DNA from: Gammaproteobacteria bacterium
GTDB taxonomy: Bacteria; Pseudomonadota; Gammaproteobacteria; SZUA-229
NCBI GenBank assembly: GCA_016744065.1
Contig: JADGFA010000017.1
Location: 1 to 64,000, forward strand
DNA length: 64,000 bases
Reading direction: 5' to 3'
The notes under the pieces are model-generated. The model made no database searches and was not told where the DNA came from. It saw only the letters and a program-made list of their open reading frames with translations. The translations under genes were made by a program, and so were the position numbers. Positions within the stretch are counted from its first letter, which is position 1. Each line of letters begins with the position of its first letter. This document shows positions 43,857 through 51,928 of this stretch, in pieces.

Positions 43857-45017
43857 ATGTCAGTTGGTCCGCGCCAAATTGTTACGCCATTTCGACCTAT
43901 ACCACTGGATGTACCAGAAGGTATGGCTGCAAATGAATTTTTTAATAGTACAGAAAATCTTGATGATTTAACAAATAATAATGGTTTATTAGAAAACCCT
44001 GAAGGCCTGTTGCTTTATAGAAAAGCATTGGGGCACTCTAATATATTTGATACCTCCATTATATATAACACATCGAAATCTGTTTTAAATCCTTTAGGGC
44101 GGCCTGTACGGAGAACGCAGGTTCCTGATCATGTAAAACATGACTGGAACAGAATGAATCAGATTCTTATTGAGTATATGCTGGAAAAATTTCCTGACCC
44201 AGATGATTATCTAGTTTTAGCCGGTGAAGCAAGTCTTGATGCAACCTGGCCATTAACCTCGCCAGGTGTTCCCAGTATTCGAATGTTACATAATCACTTT
44301 ATTGTTTTTAATAATCAACAGTTAAGAGATGCAGAGGTTGCCGATCCAGCAAATCCAAACTTAACAGATGGTGGGCAACATAGTTTATTCCAGTCATACA
44401 TGCAAGATGTCTATCGTCATTTTTTGTCAGAACTTAACCTTGAAATATTAAAACCAGTTAGTAGCAGTGAATCAACATTAGGGTTAACAGGTTACCCTCA
44501 AGGCTTACCCAGTTGGAAAATACAGGGTGGTGTAAGTGCATTGAAAGATATTCGTTTCTGGAAAGAATATGATGAAGTTCTAAAAGGCTTTATAGATTTT
44601 TACAGAGCCTTTTTTTCCCAGGTATCATCGCGTAACTCCCCCGTGCCAAAAGATGCTTATTATCCTGATCAGATTGAATCTATATTATTGTTTAATAATG
44701 ATTTTTTAGGAGCTGCAAAAAAAGTAAGAGAGCAATGTATCCTTGATCCCAAATATGCTAATTCTATTCGTTGGCAGCCAGCATTTAAACAGCTTATTTA
44801 CCGTAATGATCAAGGTGATTTAATTGTAACCATAAGTCAAAACTCTATTGGTAATGCTATTACGGAATTATTAGGTGTTGTTGTAAAGCGAGTTCCTGAT
44901 GTAGATGCTTATGAAAAAGATGAATCTGCATTGATTGAAAAATTGCTTGATGTAAGAAGTCGATTAATTGAAGCCGATTTAGGGCAGGGGATTGACACAG
45001 CTCATTGGAACAGGTAA
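43857..45017 (+). CDS. Conserved-looking hypothetical protein, 386 aa
   Basis: A soluble 386-residue protein with no signal peptide that I cannot place in a named family. The most motif-like parts are PDDYLVLAGEASLDATWPLT and VPSIRMLHNHFIVFNNQQL (H145-N-H147 inside a hydrophobic strand, distantly like the His motif of HIT-type phosphorylases, unproven), DGGQHSLFQSYMQDVYRHF and GLTGYPQGLPSWKIQGG. A C-terminal acidic-helical segment closes it. It is monocistronic between a metallo-hydrolase gene and the convergent DUF1631 gene. Aromatic and Asp/His richness would suit an enzyme. No function is claimed. Confidence 0.6.
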   Translation: MSVGPRQIVTPFRPIPLDVPEGMAANEFFNSTENLDDLTNNNGLLENPEGLLLYRKALGHSNIFDTSIIYNTSKSVLNPLGRPVRRTQVPDHVKHDWNRMNQILIEYMLEKFPDPDDYLVLAGEASLDATWPLTSPGVPSIRMLHNHFIVFNNQQLRDAEVADPANPNLTDGGQHSLFQSYMQDVYRHFLSELNLEILKPVSSSESTLGLTGYPQGLPSWKIQGGVSALKDIRFWKEYDEVLKGFIDFYRAFFSQVSSRNSPVPKDAYYPDQIESILLFNNDFLGAAKKVREQCILDPKYANSIRWQPAFKQLIYRNDQGDLIVTISQNSIGNAITELLGVVVKRVPDVDAYEKDESALIEKLLDVRSRLIEADLGQGIDTAHWNR

Positions 45018-45040
45018 TTAAATAAATTAAATTTAATGTT

Positions 45041-45069
45041 GGGGTATTAAAAATGTATCCCCGTTTTTT
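45041..45069 (+). terminator. Probable terminator after 386-aa gene
   Basis: GGGG (45041-45044) and CCCC (45059-45062) flank a 14-nt AT-rich loop with partial TA/TA pairing, followed by GTTTTTT. The stem is short, but position and T-run fit a terminator between convergent genes. Confidence 0.5.
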
Positions 45070-45087
45070 AATTGATTATTATTAAAT

Positions 45088-46545
45088 CTATCTACTATTC
45101 TGGGAAATATGTGAAATAACCTGGCTTAATGCATGGTCAAATACTGAATGATCTTCTAATAAATGTGATTTTTCATTTAGCAGTTCGATACTAAATTTCG
45201 ACGCATCTTTTTCAATAACCATTGTTCCTTTTCGGTCAACAAAAATTATACGTGCATTTTCTGAAGTAATAATAGAAAGTTTAAGCCTGCGTGGTGGTGT
45301 GTCATCGCCTGTGTATATTTTAAACCAGGCACCTGGTTTAACGTATTCTGGTAGCTCTGACATAATATTTTTTGAGCTCTGTTCTTTCTCTTCAGTAGGG
45401 CTAGGCTGATCATTCGTCTTATCTGCATACACAGAGTTTTTTAATGGAGCATTATTTTCTTTAGCTAATGCTTTTTCCTCAAAATATTTTGAATTATCTA
45501 TGGTTTTTTTGTAGTGCCTTTTAAGGTTTTCCGTCGCCATAAAAGATTTTTCTTTATTTTGTTTAGTGCTAGCAAGTTTAGATTTTACGGTAGATATAAT
45601 TTCTTCATAATTGTTTTTTAATGAAATCCATTCATCCTGAGTGTTTATTGGGGAAAGTGATTTAGTTACAATTTTGAGAATGTCTATGGATTCCTGCCAC
45701 TCATAACTACTTTTCCCAAATTTTAAATAGCTGCTAAACATGTAAGTCGACCAGTTATTCAAAAGAAGAGGTTGTATTGGTTTTGGCAGCTTTACATTCA
45801 TTGTATGGTACTGTAATTCTGATAATACAATCTGTCTGGCATGTTCTTTTACTATTTGGCTACGAGTAACATCTTCATTTTGCTTTAGCTTTTTCTTTTC
45901 AATTGTTTTTAAACGTTGTAATGAGGTTAATGCAGTGCGGAAGCTAACGACATTTTTGTCAAAGCTACGTAGCAGTTGATCAAGTATTAAATTAATTGTC
46001 TGGTAGACGGTATTGTTGTCTTCTTCTATACCCAGGCCAAGGTGGGCAATAGTATCAAGTAATGTTCTTGCAGGGTGTTTGTTATCATAGAAAAAGTTAT
46101 GATCAATAAGTGAAGTCTTAATTACAGGTATTTGAAGTCTTAATAAAAGACTTTTAATTACACTGGAAATATTTTGATCACGTAAAAACGCACCAAATAT
46201 CATTTCAACAAAATCAATGGTACGCCCATCAATCTGATTCATGGTTTTGGGGATAGCGACATTACTCATTTTGGCCATGCTATTGAGTAATGCAGTCTGG
46301 AATCTGTCTGTATTGATATTGACCTGTTGGCCAGCGATGTATTGCGTTTTATAAGTAAGCTGAATATTTGTCAGGGCTTTTAATACGTCATCGCGATTAA
46401 AGAAGTTTTTGCCCGAAGCGGAACTACGTAATGCAACATTGTTATTTGCATTGTCTTTTACATAGTCATTGATGATTTTAGAGAGATACTCTTTATCATC
46501 AAGATTTATAGTAGCAATTTTAACCGTATTATCAAAGGCGCTCAT
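45088..46545 (-). CDS. DUF1631 family protein
   Basis: A 485-residue cytoplasmic protein of the DUF1631 family. The diagnostic part is the C-terminus: YVKPGAWFKIYTG, PRRLKLSIITSENARIIFVDRKG and a closing helical segment (VFDHALSQVISHIS). The rest is helical with charged linkers. Family members are often longer (about 700 residues), and the small C-terminal barrel resembles PilZ-like c-di-GMP binding folds, so a signalling role is conceivable but unproven. I choose ATG 46545, preceded by AGGAAGC; a longer in-frame start at 46596 adds 17 residues without support. A CRP-like site lies about 220 bp upstream. Confidence 0.8.
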   Translation of the reverse strand: MSAFDNTVKIATINLDDKEYLSKIINDYVKDNANNNVALRSSASGKNFFNRDDVLKALTNIQLTYKTQYIAGQQVNINTDRFQTALLNSMAKMSNVAIPKTMNQIDGRTIDFVEMIFGAFLRDQNISSVIKSLLLRLQIPVIKTSLIDHNFFYDNKHPARTLLDTIAHLGLGIEEDNNTVYQTINLILDQLLRSFDKNVVSFRTALTSLQRLKTIEKKKLKQNEDVTRSQIVKEHARQIVLSELQYHTMNVKLPKPIQPLLLNNWSTYMFSSYLKFGKSSYEWQESIDILKIVTKSLSPINTQDEWISLKNNYEEIISTVKSKLASTKQNKEKSFMATENLKRHYKKTIDNSKYFEEKALAKENNAPLKNSVYADKTNDQPSPTEEKEQSSKNIMSELPEYVKPGAWFKIYTGDDTPPRRLKLSIITSENARIIFVDRKGTMVIEKDASKFSIELLNEKSHLLEDHSVFDHALSQVISHISQNSR

Positions 46546-46930
46546 ATATGCTTCCTGTAGGCGTACTAATTCAAAGCACTGTACACATAACATCACATAT
46601 GAGGATTGGTCGAATCCACCACACCTGGGATACAGATGCTGTTAGTGCACATTCTTTTACGCAGGACATAAAATCCCGCAGGTGCTTTTAACATTTGATG
46701 GATCGCATTTAGATAAAGCCGCAAAACCACGCTTATTATATTAATCCTCTGAAGAGGGTAATATTGTGATCAAGTTCACGAAGTTTGGTAATTACGCTGA
46801 ATCAACTATAGAAGATTTGTGCAATATAACAATCAAAAATTGATTATAACGGTTGAATAACTTAATTTTCCGATTAATGGTAGATTGTGATTTTTGTTGA
46901 AATCAGTCTAACTTATTGATATTTATATAT
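46546..46930. other. 385-bp intergenic region with CRP-like site
   Basis: Upstream of the DUF1631 gene and downstream of the DUF3025 gene, both on the minus strand. It holds a CRP-like site (46765-46780), a small CCTCT-GA-AGAGG hairpin just before it, and no convincing gene. A TTCGA-containing segment near 46600 was examined and does not fold as a tRNA. Confidence 0.5.
46765..46780. promoter_or_regulatory. CRP/Vfr-like site upstream of DUF1631 gene
   Basis: TGTGA-TCAAGT-TCACG matches the CRP consensus TGTGA-N6-TCACA at 9 of 10 positions. It lies about 220 bp upstream of the DUF1631 start. The matching regulator gene is not in the window. Confidence 0.45.
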
Positions 46931-47707
46931 TTATCTAAAATACTGGGTGTTTGAGTAAAAATCCATATCTTGCTTTGACCAGTATCCGGGTATACCCAGC
47001 AGTGGCAGTGCCTTAAGTCGGTCCGGTGTTGCAAAGATCTGTTTTTCCCATATATTAGCAAGTTCTTCATCAAACTCTTTATAATTACCCTTTTTAGTTT
47101 GATCCAATAAGGTTTGGCTATTTAATAAAATACAGTGACAGGTCATACCTATGTAAGGGTTAAGGGCTTTTTCAAAGGTAGCATGACCGAATATAATACA
47201 ATTTATATTTTTTTCAAATTCTTTTTTCTGGTTTATAAATAATTCTTGCCATTGATGCTTGCTAATAAGATCCAGTAATTTTTTGTTATTACTGATAATA
47301 ATGGCACCACACTCATCAAACTGTGTAACTCTATTTTCCAGAGTTGAACGATTGCTTCCTTTTTCACGCTTTATTGCCTGATGATAATGAATTTTATTTA
47401 ACATTTTTTTTGTTTGAGGAAACTTTAACCAGATCAGGGCATTAAAAAAATCATGCCAGTTACATGTCCGTGTTTGTAGTTCTTTTTTTAAATAAACACG
47501 AGGTTCGTACTGGTCTTCAAAATGAGTCGTTATACTGGATTGTTCTACGGGTTTAATATCTAGATTATATTGTTTAAAAAGTTGAAGATAGTTGATGATT
47601 GTGGGCCAGTCGGTATATTGATTAAAATGTTCAGTAAAAGGTTTTAATTGTTGGATAACAGGTGAGTTGTTGAATATTGATGTATCCCACTGGTCTTTAT
47701 TTGACAT
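46931..47707 (-). CDS. DUF3025 family protein
   Basis: A 258-residue soluble protein with the DUF3025 hallmark TCNWHDFFNALIWLKFPQTKKMLN near residue 80, followed by FDECGAIIIS and FGHATFEKAL and the C-terminal LPLLGIPGYW. The conserved Trp-His-Asp and Asn-Ala-Leu-x-W segments suggest an active or binding site, but the family has no established function. It lies two bases downstream of the DsbA-like gene and appears to be the last gene of a three-gene unit (rluA, DsbA-like, DUF3025). Confidence 0.85.
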   Translation of the reverse strand: MSNKDQWDTSIFNNSPVIQQLKPFTEHFNQYTDWPTIINYLQLFKQYNLDIKPVEQSSITTHFEDQYEPRVYLKKELQTRTCNWHDFFNALIWLKFPQTKKMLNKIHYHQAIKREKGSNRSTLENRVTQFDECGAIIISNNKKLLDLISKHQWQELFINQKKEFEKNINCIIFGHATFEKALNPYIGMTCHCILLNSQTLLDQTKKGNYKEFDEELANIWEKQIFATPDRLKALPLLGIPGYWSKQDMDFYSNTQYFR

Positions 47708-47709
47708 AA

Positions 47710-48333
47710 TTAAAAGAAATCTTTTATGTGTTCAAGAATAATATCTGCATTATTGTAATCTAATACGATGGGGTGATAGGTTTCATTTTTTATAATATAT
47801 AATGATGGAAAGCTATCAGCTCCAATTTTTCTACAAAGTGATATTTGTTGTAGTAATTCGTTATTGATTTTATCAGAGTGAAGGTCAAATTCAAATTGAT
47901 TTATATCCAGCTTTATTTCTTTTGCAAGTGTATTAAGTACCTGGTAGCTTGAAGGGTCCTGTGCTGTTAAATAGTATGCATTTTGTATCGCATCAATCAT
48001 CAGGCTTTCGTTGTAAATGGATTGTTTTTTTGCAGCAATAACGGCTCTACATGAAGGGTAGGTCGATCTTTTGGGTGTATTCTGATCCCAGAAATCGTAA
48101 TTAAATTGGGTTCCAGGAATAGATTGTTCTATTCTGCTCCAGTTCATCTTAATCTGTTTTTGCATATCGATTGACATTGGCTTATCTGTATCGGCAGCTA
48201 AGCCACCTAGCAGGTATTTAATTTTTAACTTATCTTTGAGTCTTTCCGTTAATAAATTTAAAACAGGCTTGAATCCATAACACCAGCTACACATTGGGTC
48301 ATGTACATATAGCAGAGTGCTATTAGCGTTCAT
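47710..48333 (-). CDS. DsbA-family thioredoxin-fold protein (FrnE-like)
   Basis: A 207-residue protein of the DsbA/FrnE thioredoxin superfamily. The active-site motif is CSWC in YVHDPMCSWCYGFKPVL (about residues 16-19), followed by the inserted helical domain and a C-terminal IGADSFPSLYII with the conserved cis-proline. It has no signal peptide, so it should be cytoplasmic, unlike DsbA itself. Cytoplasmic FrnE-type proteins act in thiol redox or detoxification. It overlaps the end of rluA by 4 bp and is followed at once by the DUF3025 gene. Confidence 0.87.
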   Translation of the reverse strand: MNANSTLLYVHDPMCSWCYGFKPVLNLLTERLKDKLKIKYLLGGLAADTDKPMSIDMQKQIKMNWSRIEQSIPGTQFNYDFWDQNTPKRSTYPSCRAVIAAKKQSIYNESLMIDAIQNAYYLTAQDPSSYQVLNTLAKEIKLDINQFEFDLHSDKINNELLQQISLCRKIGADSFPSLYIIKNETYHPIVLDYNNADIILEHIKDFF

Positions 48334-48995
48334 AAAAAATCTACAGTACAGTTAATATGTGTTTGTTTATCTGTTAATGGATGTATGAAATTTATTTTTT
48401 CTGCATGTAATAACAGGCGATTACTGGCATTTTGAGTTTGTTGAGTTCCATAAAGTTTATCGCCTAGAATAGCATGTCCGAGGGAAGACATATGTACGCG
48501 CAATTGATGACTGCGCCCGGTAACAGGTTCTAATTTTACAATACTATTATTTTCTTTATCTGAGCTTATCAGAGTATATTTTGTTTTAGAGTGTTTGCCT
48601 GTTCTATAATCAATTTTTTGCTTTGGACGGTTTATCCAGTCTGTTATAAGAGGTTGATCAATAATACCCGAGCTTTCTTTTGGTATACCATGTACTTTAG
48701 CAATGTATTGTTTATGTATCCGTTTTTTTTCAAATAATATGCTCATATATTTTTGCATTTCTTTATTAAGAGCAAATAGAAGTAAACCTGATGTTGACAT
48801 ATCAAGTCTATGTATAACTAAAGCCTGAGGGTGCTCCAACTGTAAACGTGAAAGCATGCAATCTTGTTTATCATCGCCACGTCCTGGGACAGAAAGCAGC
48901 CCGCTGGGTTTATTTAGTGCTATCAGGTCATTATCCTGATAGAGAATATCCAGTTTTAAATGAAGTGGGGGATTATAAGTTATAGGTTGTAACAT
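48330..48995 (-). CDS. rluA: RluA-family pseudouridine synthase
   Basis: Isomerises uridine to pseudouridine in structured RNA. Catalytic Asp lies in LVIHRLDMSTSGLLLFA (HRLD motif), with DNDLIALNKPSGLLSVPGR at the N-terminus and LEPVTGRSHQLRVHMSSLGHAILGD near the C-terminus. Without an S4 domain and at 221 residues it matches RluA (E. coli 219, which acts on 23S rRNA U746 and tRNA U32) better than RluC or RluD. It heads the rluA-DsbA-DUF3025 unit. Confidence 0.88.
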   Translation of the reverse strand: MLQPITYNPPLHLKLDILYQDNDLIALNKPSGLLSVPGRGDDKQDCMLSRLQLEHPQALVIHRLDMSTSGLLLFALNKEMQKYMSILFEKKRIHKQYIAKVHGIPKESSGIIDQPLITDWINRPKQKIDYRTGKHSKTKYTLISSDKENNSIVKLEPVTGRSHQLRVHMSSLGHAILGDKLYGTQQTQNASNRLLLHAEKINFIHPLTDKQTHINCTVDFL

Positions 48996-49027
48996 CGTAT
49001 TTGTCGTTATTAGTTTTCTTCAGGCAG

Positions 49028-49043
49028 GCTATTAATTAATAGC
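49028..49043. promoter_or_regulatory. 16-bp perfect palindrome upstream of rluA
   Basis: GCTATTAA-TTAATAGC lies 33 bp upstream of the rluA start and 75 bp after the DUF3820 gene. It lacks a T-run on the minus strand, so an operator is more likely than a terminator. Confidence 0.35.
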
Positions 49044-49052
49044 TTTGTTACC

Positions 49053-49064
49053 GTGTGTGTGTGT
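49053..49064. repeat. (GT)6 dinucleotide repeat
   Basis: Six tandem GT units upstream of rluA. The tract is short, and slippage could alter promoter spacing, but no sign of phase variation is visible. Confidence 0.5.
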
Positions 49065-49118
49065 TTATCGTATACTAAGTCATTAAATTTGTATTGTGTT
49101 ATAAATATGGTACTGAGG

Positions 49119-49373
49119 TTATAGTCTGCTTTTAGGGATATCCCTGAGTAGAGATTCAAGGCCATTAGCTTTAATTTCATAGGTAATACCTAACATGCGG
49201 CCCAACTCTCCTTCAGGGAAGCCTTTGCTATGAAACCAGACGACATAGGGTTCGGGCAGGTCGATAAGTAATTGTCCTGCATATTTACCAAATGGCATAC
49301 GATATGAGGCCAGTTTAAGAATATCTTTATGGGCCAGTGCTGTATCAAATGCAGAGGAGAAATCGGTTGTCAT
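49119..49373 (-). CDS. DUF3820 family protein
   Basis: An 84-residue protein with the DUF3820 signature RMPFGKYAGQLLIDLPEPYVVWFHSKGFPEGELGRML. The family is a small cytoplasmic fold related to a domain seen beside some exonucleases, with no firm function. It is monocistronic on the minus strand, divergent from the DUF4442 gene with 109 bp between start codons. Confidence 0.88.
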   Translation of the reverse strand: MTTDFSSAFDTALAHKDILKLASYRMPFGKYAGQLLIDLPEPYVVWFHSKGFPEGELGRMLGITYEIKANGLESLLRDIPKSRL

Positions 49374-49482
49374 ATATTCCGTGTGTTTTTAATAAATTAT
49401 AATTATTTTAGCATAGGTGCTTTATAGGGTGCTTAATATTGATATTTTTTTTGATTTAATGCTAATAAACAGGAGGCATTTT

Positions 49483-49944
49483 ATGCAAATTACAGATATA
49501 TATAAGTATTGGAAAAAATGGGGCAATACGGCTACAGGGCGTTGGTTATTTAATCGATTGATTCCCTTTATAAATCCATATACGGGGGCATTAAAAGCGA
49601 AAGTAATGGATATAAGAAAAGGCTACGCAAGAATGGAGTTAAAGGATCGTAGGGGAATTCGTAATCATTTAAACTCTATACATGCTATTGCTTTAACTAA
49701 TCTCGGAGAGTTTACCAGTGGTCTGGCATTAATTTCATTGTTTACAGGAAATATGCGAGGCATCCCCATAGAAATTAAAATTAATTTTGTAAAAAAAGCC
49801 CGGGGAAGGTTGATAGCAGAGTGTACAACTGAGCTTCCATATTTTGAAAAAGAAGTTAAGCATACCGTAACGGCTATTATTAGAGATGAAGAAAATGATG
49901 AAGTGGCGAATGTTCAGGTGCTCTGGAAGCTTGGTTATATTTGA
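49483..49944 (+). CDS. DUF4442 (hotdog-fold, thioesterase-like) protein
   Basis: A 153-residue hotdog-fold protein. [45 protein letters not shown] is in outline the DUF4442 core (quoted piecewise: [18 protein letters not shown] and TSGLALIS), the region that holds the active site in related acyl-CoA thioesterases such as PaaI. I choose ATG 49483 because AGGAGG precedes it with ideal spacing; an upstream in-frame start would add 22 residues. It is followed 47 bases on by a nitronate monooxygenase-like gene. Confidence 0.87.
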   Translation: [153 protein letters not shown]

Positions 49945-49991
49945 TTGATTAAGTATATTTAACTATATTATTTTCAAGTGGAGAGATGTGC

Positions 49992-50957
49992 ATGTCGGAA
50001 GATAATTTATTTCTTAAACAGGCTGGAGTCCAGTACCCAATTATTTGTGGTCCTATGTACCCCTGCAGTAACCCTGAATTGGTTGCAGCCGCTTCAGATG
50101 CGGGTGGTATTGGTATTATTCAGCCGATTTCCCTAACTTATGTACATGGTTATAAGTTTTCTGAAGGGATTAGTTATATGCAGTCATTAACAGATAAACC
50201 ACTCGGTATGAATTTATTAATAGAAAAGGGATCTAAAAAGTACCATCAGCGAATGGAGTACTGGTTGGAGACGGCGCTCGAAATGAATGTTAAGTTTTTT
50301 ATAACCTCTTTGGGTAAGCCAGACTGGGTTGTAGAAAAAGCACATGAAGCAGGTGCTTATGTATATCATGATGTAACAGAAGCTAAATGGGCGGAAAAAG
50401 CAGTTGATACAGGTGTAGATGGTTTAATTGCCGTAAATAACAGGGCAGGAGGCCATGCGGGCTCAAAACGTTCTGATGAGTTATTAGAGCAGTTAAAAAC
50501 ATTTAATCTCCCCATTGTTTGTGCCGGTGGTATTGGTGATGCTGAGTTATATCATCAGGCTCTAAATAAGGGTTACCATGCAGTGCAAATGGGTACACGA
50601 TTTATTGCATCCAAAGAGTGTAATGCTAATATTACTTACAAGCAGGCAATAATAAACTCAAAAGAAAAAGACATTGTTTTGAGTGAGCGTATAACGGGTG
50701 TTCCAGTATCTGTTATTAATACGCCTTATATACAGAGTAAAGGCTTAAAGCCAAATGTGTTAGAACGCTGGATGTTAAGTCATGCAAAATTTAAATATAT
50801 TATGCGTACTATCCTTGCTCTGAAGTCACTGCGTTCATTGAAAAAATCTCTATTACATAAGTCGGGTGATATTGATTATTGGCAGGCAGGTAAAAGCGTT
50901 GAAACAATAGACTCTATATTGTCAGTTAGAAAAATTATTCAGAAGTTTGTATCTTAG
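49992..50957 (+). CDS. Nitronate monooxygenase-family flavoenzyme
   Basis: A 321-residue FMN-dependent TIM-barrel enzyme of the nitronate monooxygenase/2-nitropropane dioxygenase family. The N-terminal GVQYPIICGPMYPCSNPELVAAASDAGGIGII is the family start, DGLIAVNNRAGGHAG carries the conserved His-Ala-Gly, and PIVCAGGIGD plus HAVQMGTRFIASKEC form the phosphate-binding loop. Catalytic His in NRAGGHAG is present. Members detoxify nitronates, or act as enoyl reductases (FabK-like); the sequence does not separate these. I prefer ATG 49992 (after GGAGAG) to ATG 49986. Its 3' end overlaps the end of the convergent glutamine amidohydrolase gene by 23 bp. Confidence 0.88.
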   Translation: MSEDNLFLKQAGVQYPIICGPMYPCSNPELVAAASDAGGIGIIQPISLTYVHGYKFSEGISYMQSLTDKPLGMNLLIEKGSKKYHQRMEYWLETALEMNVKFFITSLGKPDWVVEKAHEAGAYVYHDVTEAKWAEKAVDTGVDGLIAVNNRAGGHAGSKRSDELLEQLKTFNLPIVCAGGIGDAELYHQALNKGYHAVQMGTRFIASKECNANITYKQAIINSKEKDIVLSERITGVPVSVINTPYIQSKGLKPNVLERWMLSHAKFKYIMRTILALKSLRSLKKSLLHKSGDIDYWQAGKSVETIDSILSVRKIIQKFVS

Positions 50958-51519
50958 AGGTGTATATTTTATTTAGGTAATCACCGGGTAGCTGAATTTT
51001 GCTGCCAGGTATACAGGCCTGTAAATCTCTACAGGTTTCAAGTGTTAACTTTTTATTGTTTTTTTTGGGTTTGATAATATCGTAACAGGGAAATTCTGTA
51101 TTATCAATTACACCTGTCATATGCTGGCGATTAGAATAAAAATATTTAAGATAATATCTGGGGTTTATCGTTTTTATCAACGGTTGGTATATGTCTGATA
51201 AATGAATATAATCTGGAAATGTTGTATTGAAATAGTCTGTTAGTGTTGCCGGAAAGTTACACTGACTATCAAAATCAAATATAACTATTTTTTTATCCTT
51301 GTTTGCTGTCAGAATAACATGATAATCCCATATCAGGGGGCTATGAAGGTCTGAGTTGTTTTGTCCAAAAAGTGCAATTGTACGGGTTTGATTCAATATG
51401 AATAATACATCTATGGGTTTTGCGTATTGATTCATATATAATGAATTTATTAGCTTCCATATGTTCTCTTCACAGAACAGGGGGGTATAAATATAATCGT
51501 TTTTATCAAGTTGTTGCAT
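50935..51519 (-). CDS. N-terminal glutamine amidohydrolase homologue (WDYHV/NTAQ1 family)
   Basis: Predicted to convert an N-terminal glutamine of proteins to glutamate, as eukaryotic NTAQ1 does in the Arg/N-degron pathway. From ATG 51519 the protein has 194 residues (human about 205). The triad region is intact: catalytic Cys16 in YTPLFCEENIWKL, His67 in LIWDYHVIL (the WDYHV motif that names the family) and an Asp in IFDFDS (Asp82 or Asp84). YLKYFYSNRQHM and EFPCYDII match further NTAQ1 landmarks. A TTG at 51612 would add 31 residues and overlap the divergent DUF3301 gene, so I reject it. No ATE1-, Bpt- or Aat-like transferase is nearby. Family call firm; role in a bacterium unknown. Confidence 0.88.
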   Translation of the reverse strand: MQQLDKNDYIYTPLFCEENIWKLINSLYMNQYAKPIDVLFILNQTRTIALFGQNNSDLHSPLIWDYHVILTANKDKKIVIFDFDSQCNFPATLTDYFNTTFPDYIHLSDIYQPLIKTINPRYYLKYFYSNRQHMTGVIDNTEFPCYDIIKPKKNNKKLTLETCRDLQACIPGSKIQLPGDYLNKIYTSKIQTSE

Positions 51520-51535
51520 ACAGGTTTCGTGTAAT

Positions 51536-51871
51536 ATGAATTTATCTGACTTATTAGTTATTATAAGTTTAGTATTGCTTATCTGGTTCTGGCTTAATTC
51601 AATGAAAATCAATGAAGCAGCTCGAACTATAGGAGCTAAAATTTGTCAGAGAAATAATGTACAGTTTTTAGATGACTCTGTCCATCTGTCTTCAATGCGT
51701 TTTGGTAAAAATAGTTATGGACAAATAAAGCTTTTACGTAAATATAAATTTGAATTTACCAATAGCAAGTATCATCGTTACGGTGGAGAGTTGATATTTT
51801 CTGGTCGAGTTTTGCAGAGTTCGCATATGGATGTGTATCGATTTGATGATGTTAAAGATATAGAGTTTTAG
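51536..51871 (+). CDS. DUF3301 family membrane-anchored protein
   Basis: A 111-residue protein with one N-terminal hydrophobic helix (LLVIISLVLLIWFWLNSMKI) and a soluble domain with the DUF3301 pattern AARTIGAKICQRNNVQFLDDSVHLSSM and the closing YRYGGELIFSGRVLQS-like segment (here HRYGGELIFSGRVLQ). The family is limited mostly to gammaproteobacteria and has no known function. It is divergent from the glutamine amidohydrolase homologue with only 16 bp between start codons, so their promoters must overlap each other's coding regions. Confidence 0.88.
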   Translation: MNLSDLLVIISLVLLIWFWLNSMKINEAARTIGAKICQRNNVQFLDDSVHLSSMRFGKNSYGQIKLLRKYKFEFTNSKYHRYGGELIFSGRVLQSSHMDVYRFDDVKDIEF

Positions 51872-51928
51872 TTTTTATAATTGGGTATGAAAGCCCCCAT
51901 CAATTGATTATCAGAGGTGTTTTTTTAT

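Noticed and set aside
46590-46640. tRNA-like T-arm (TTCGA flanked by GGAT and ATCC)
   Set aside because: The flanking bases do not give acceptor, D or anticodon stems on either strand.
51520-51612. Longer TTG start for the glutamine amidohydrolase homologue
   Set aside because: It adds 31 residues lacking family counterparts and would overlap the start of the divergent DUF3301 gene; ATG 51519 gives the normal spacing to the catalytic Cys.
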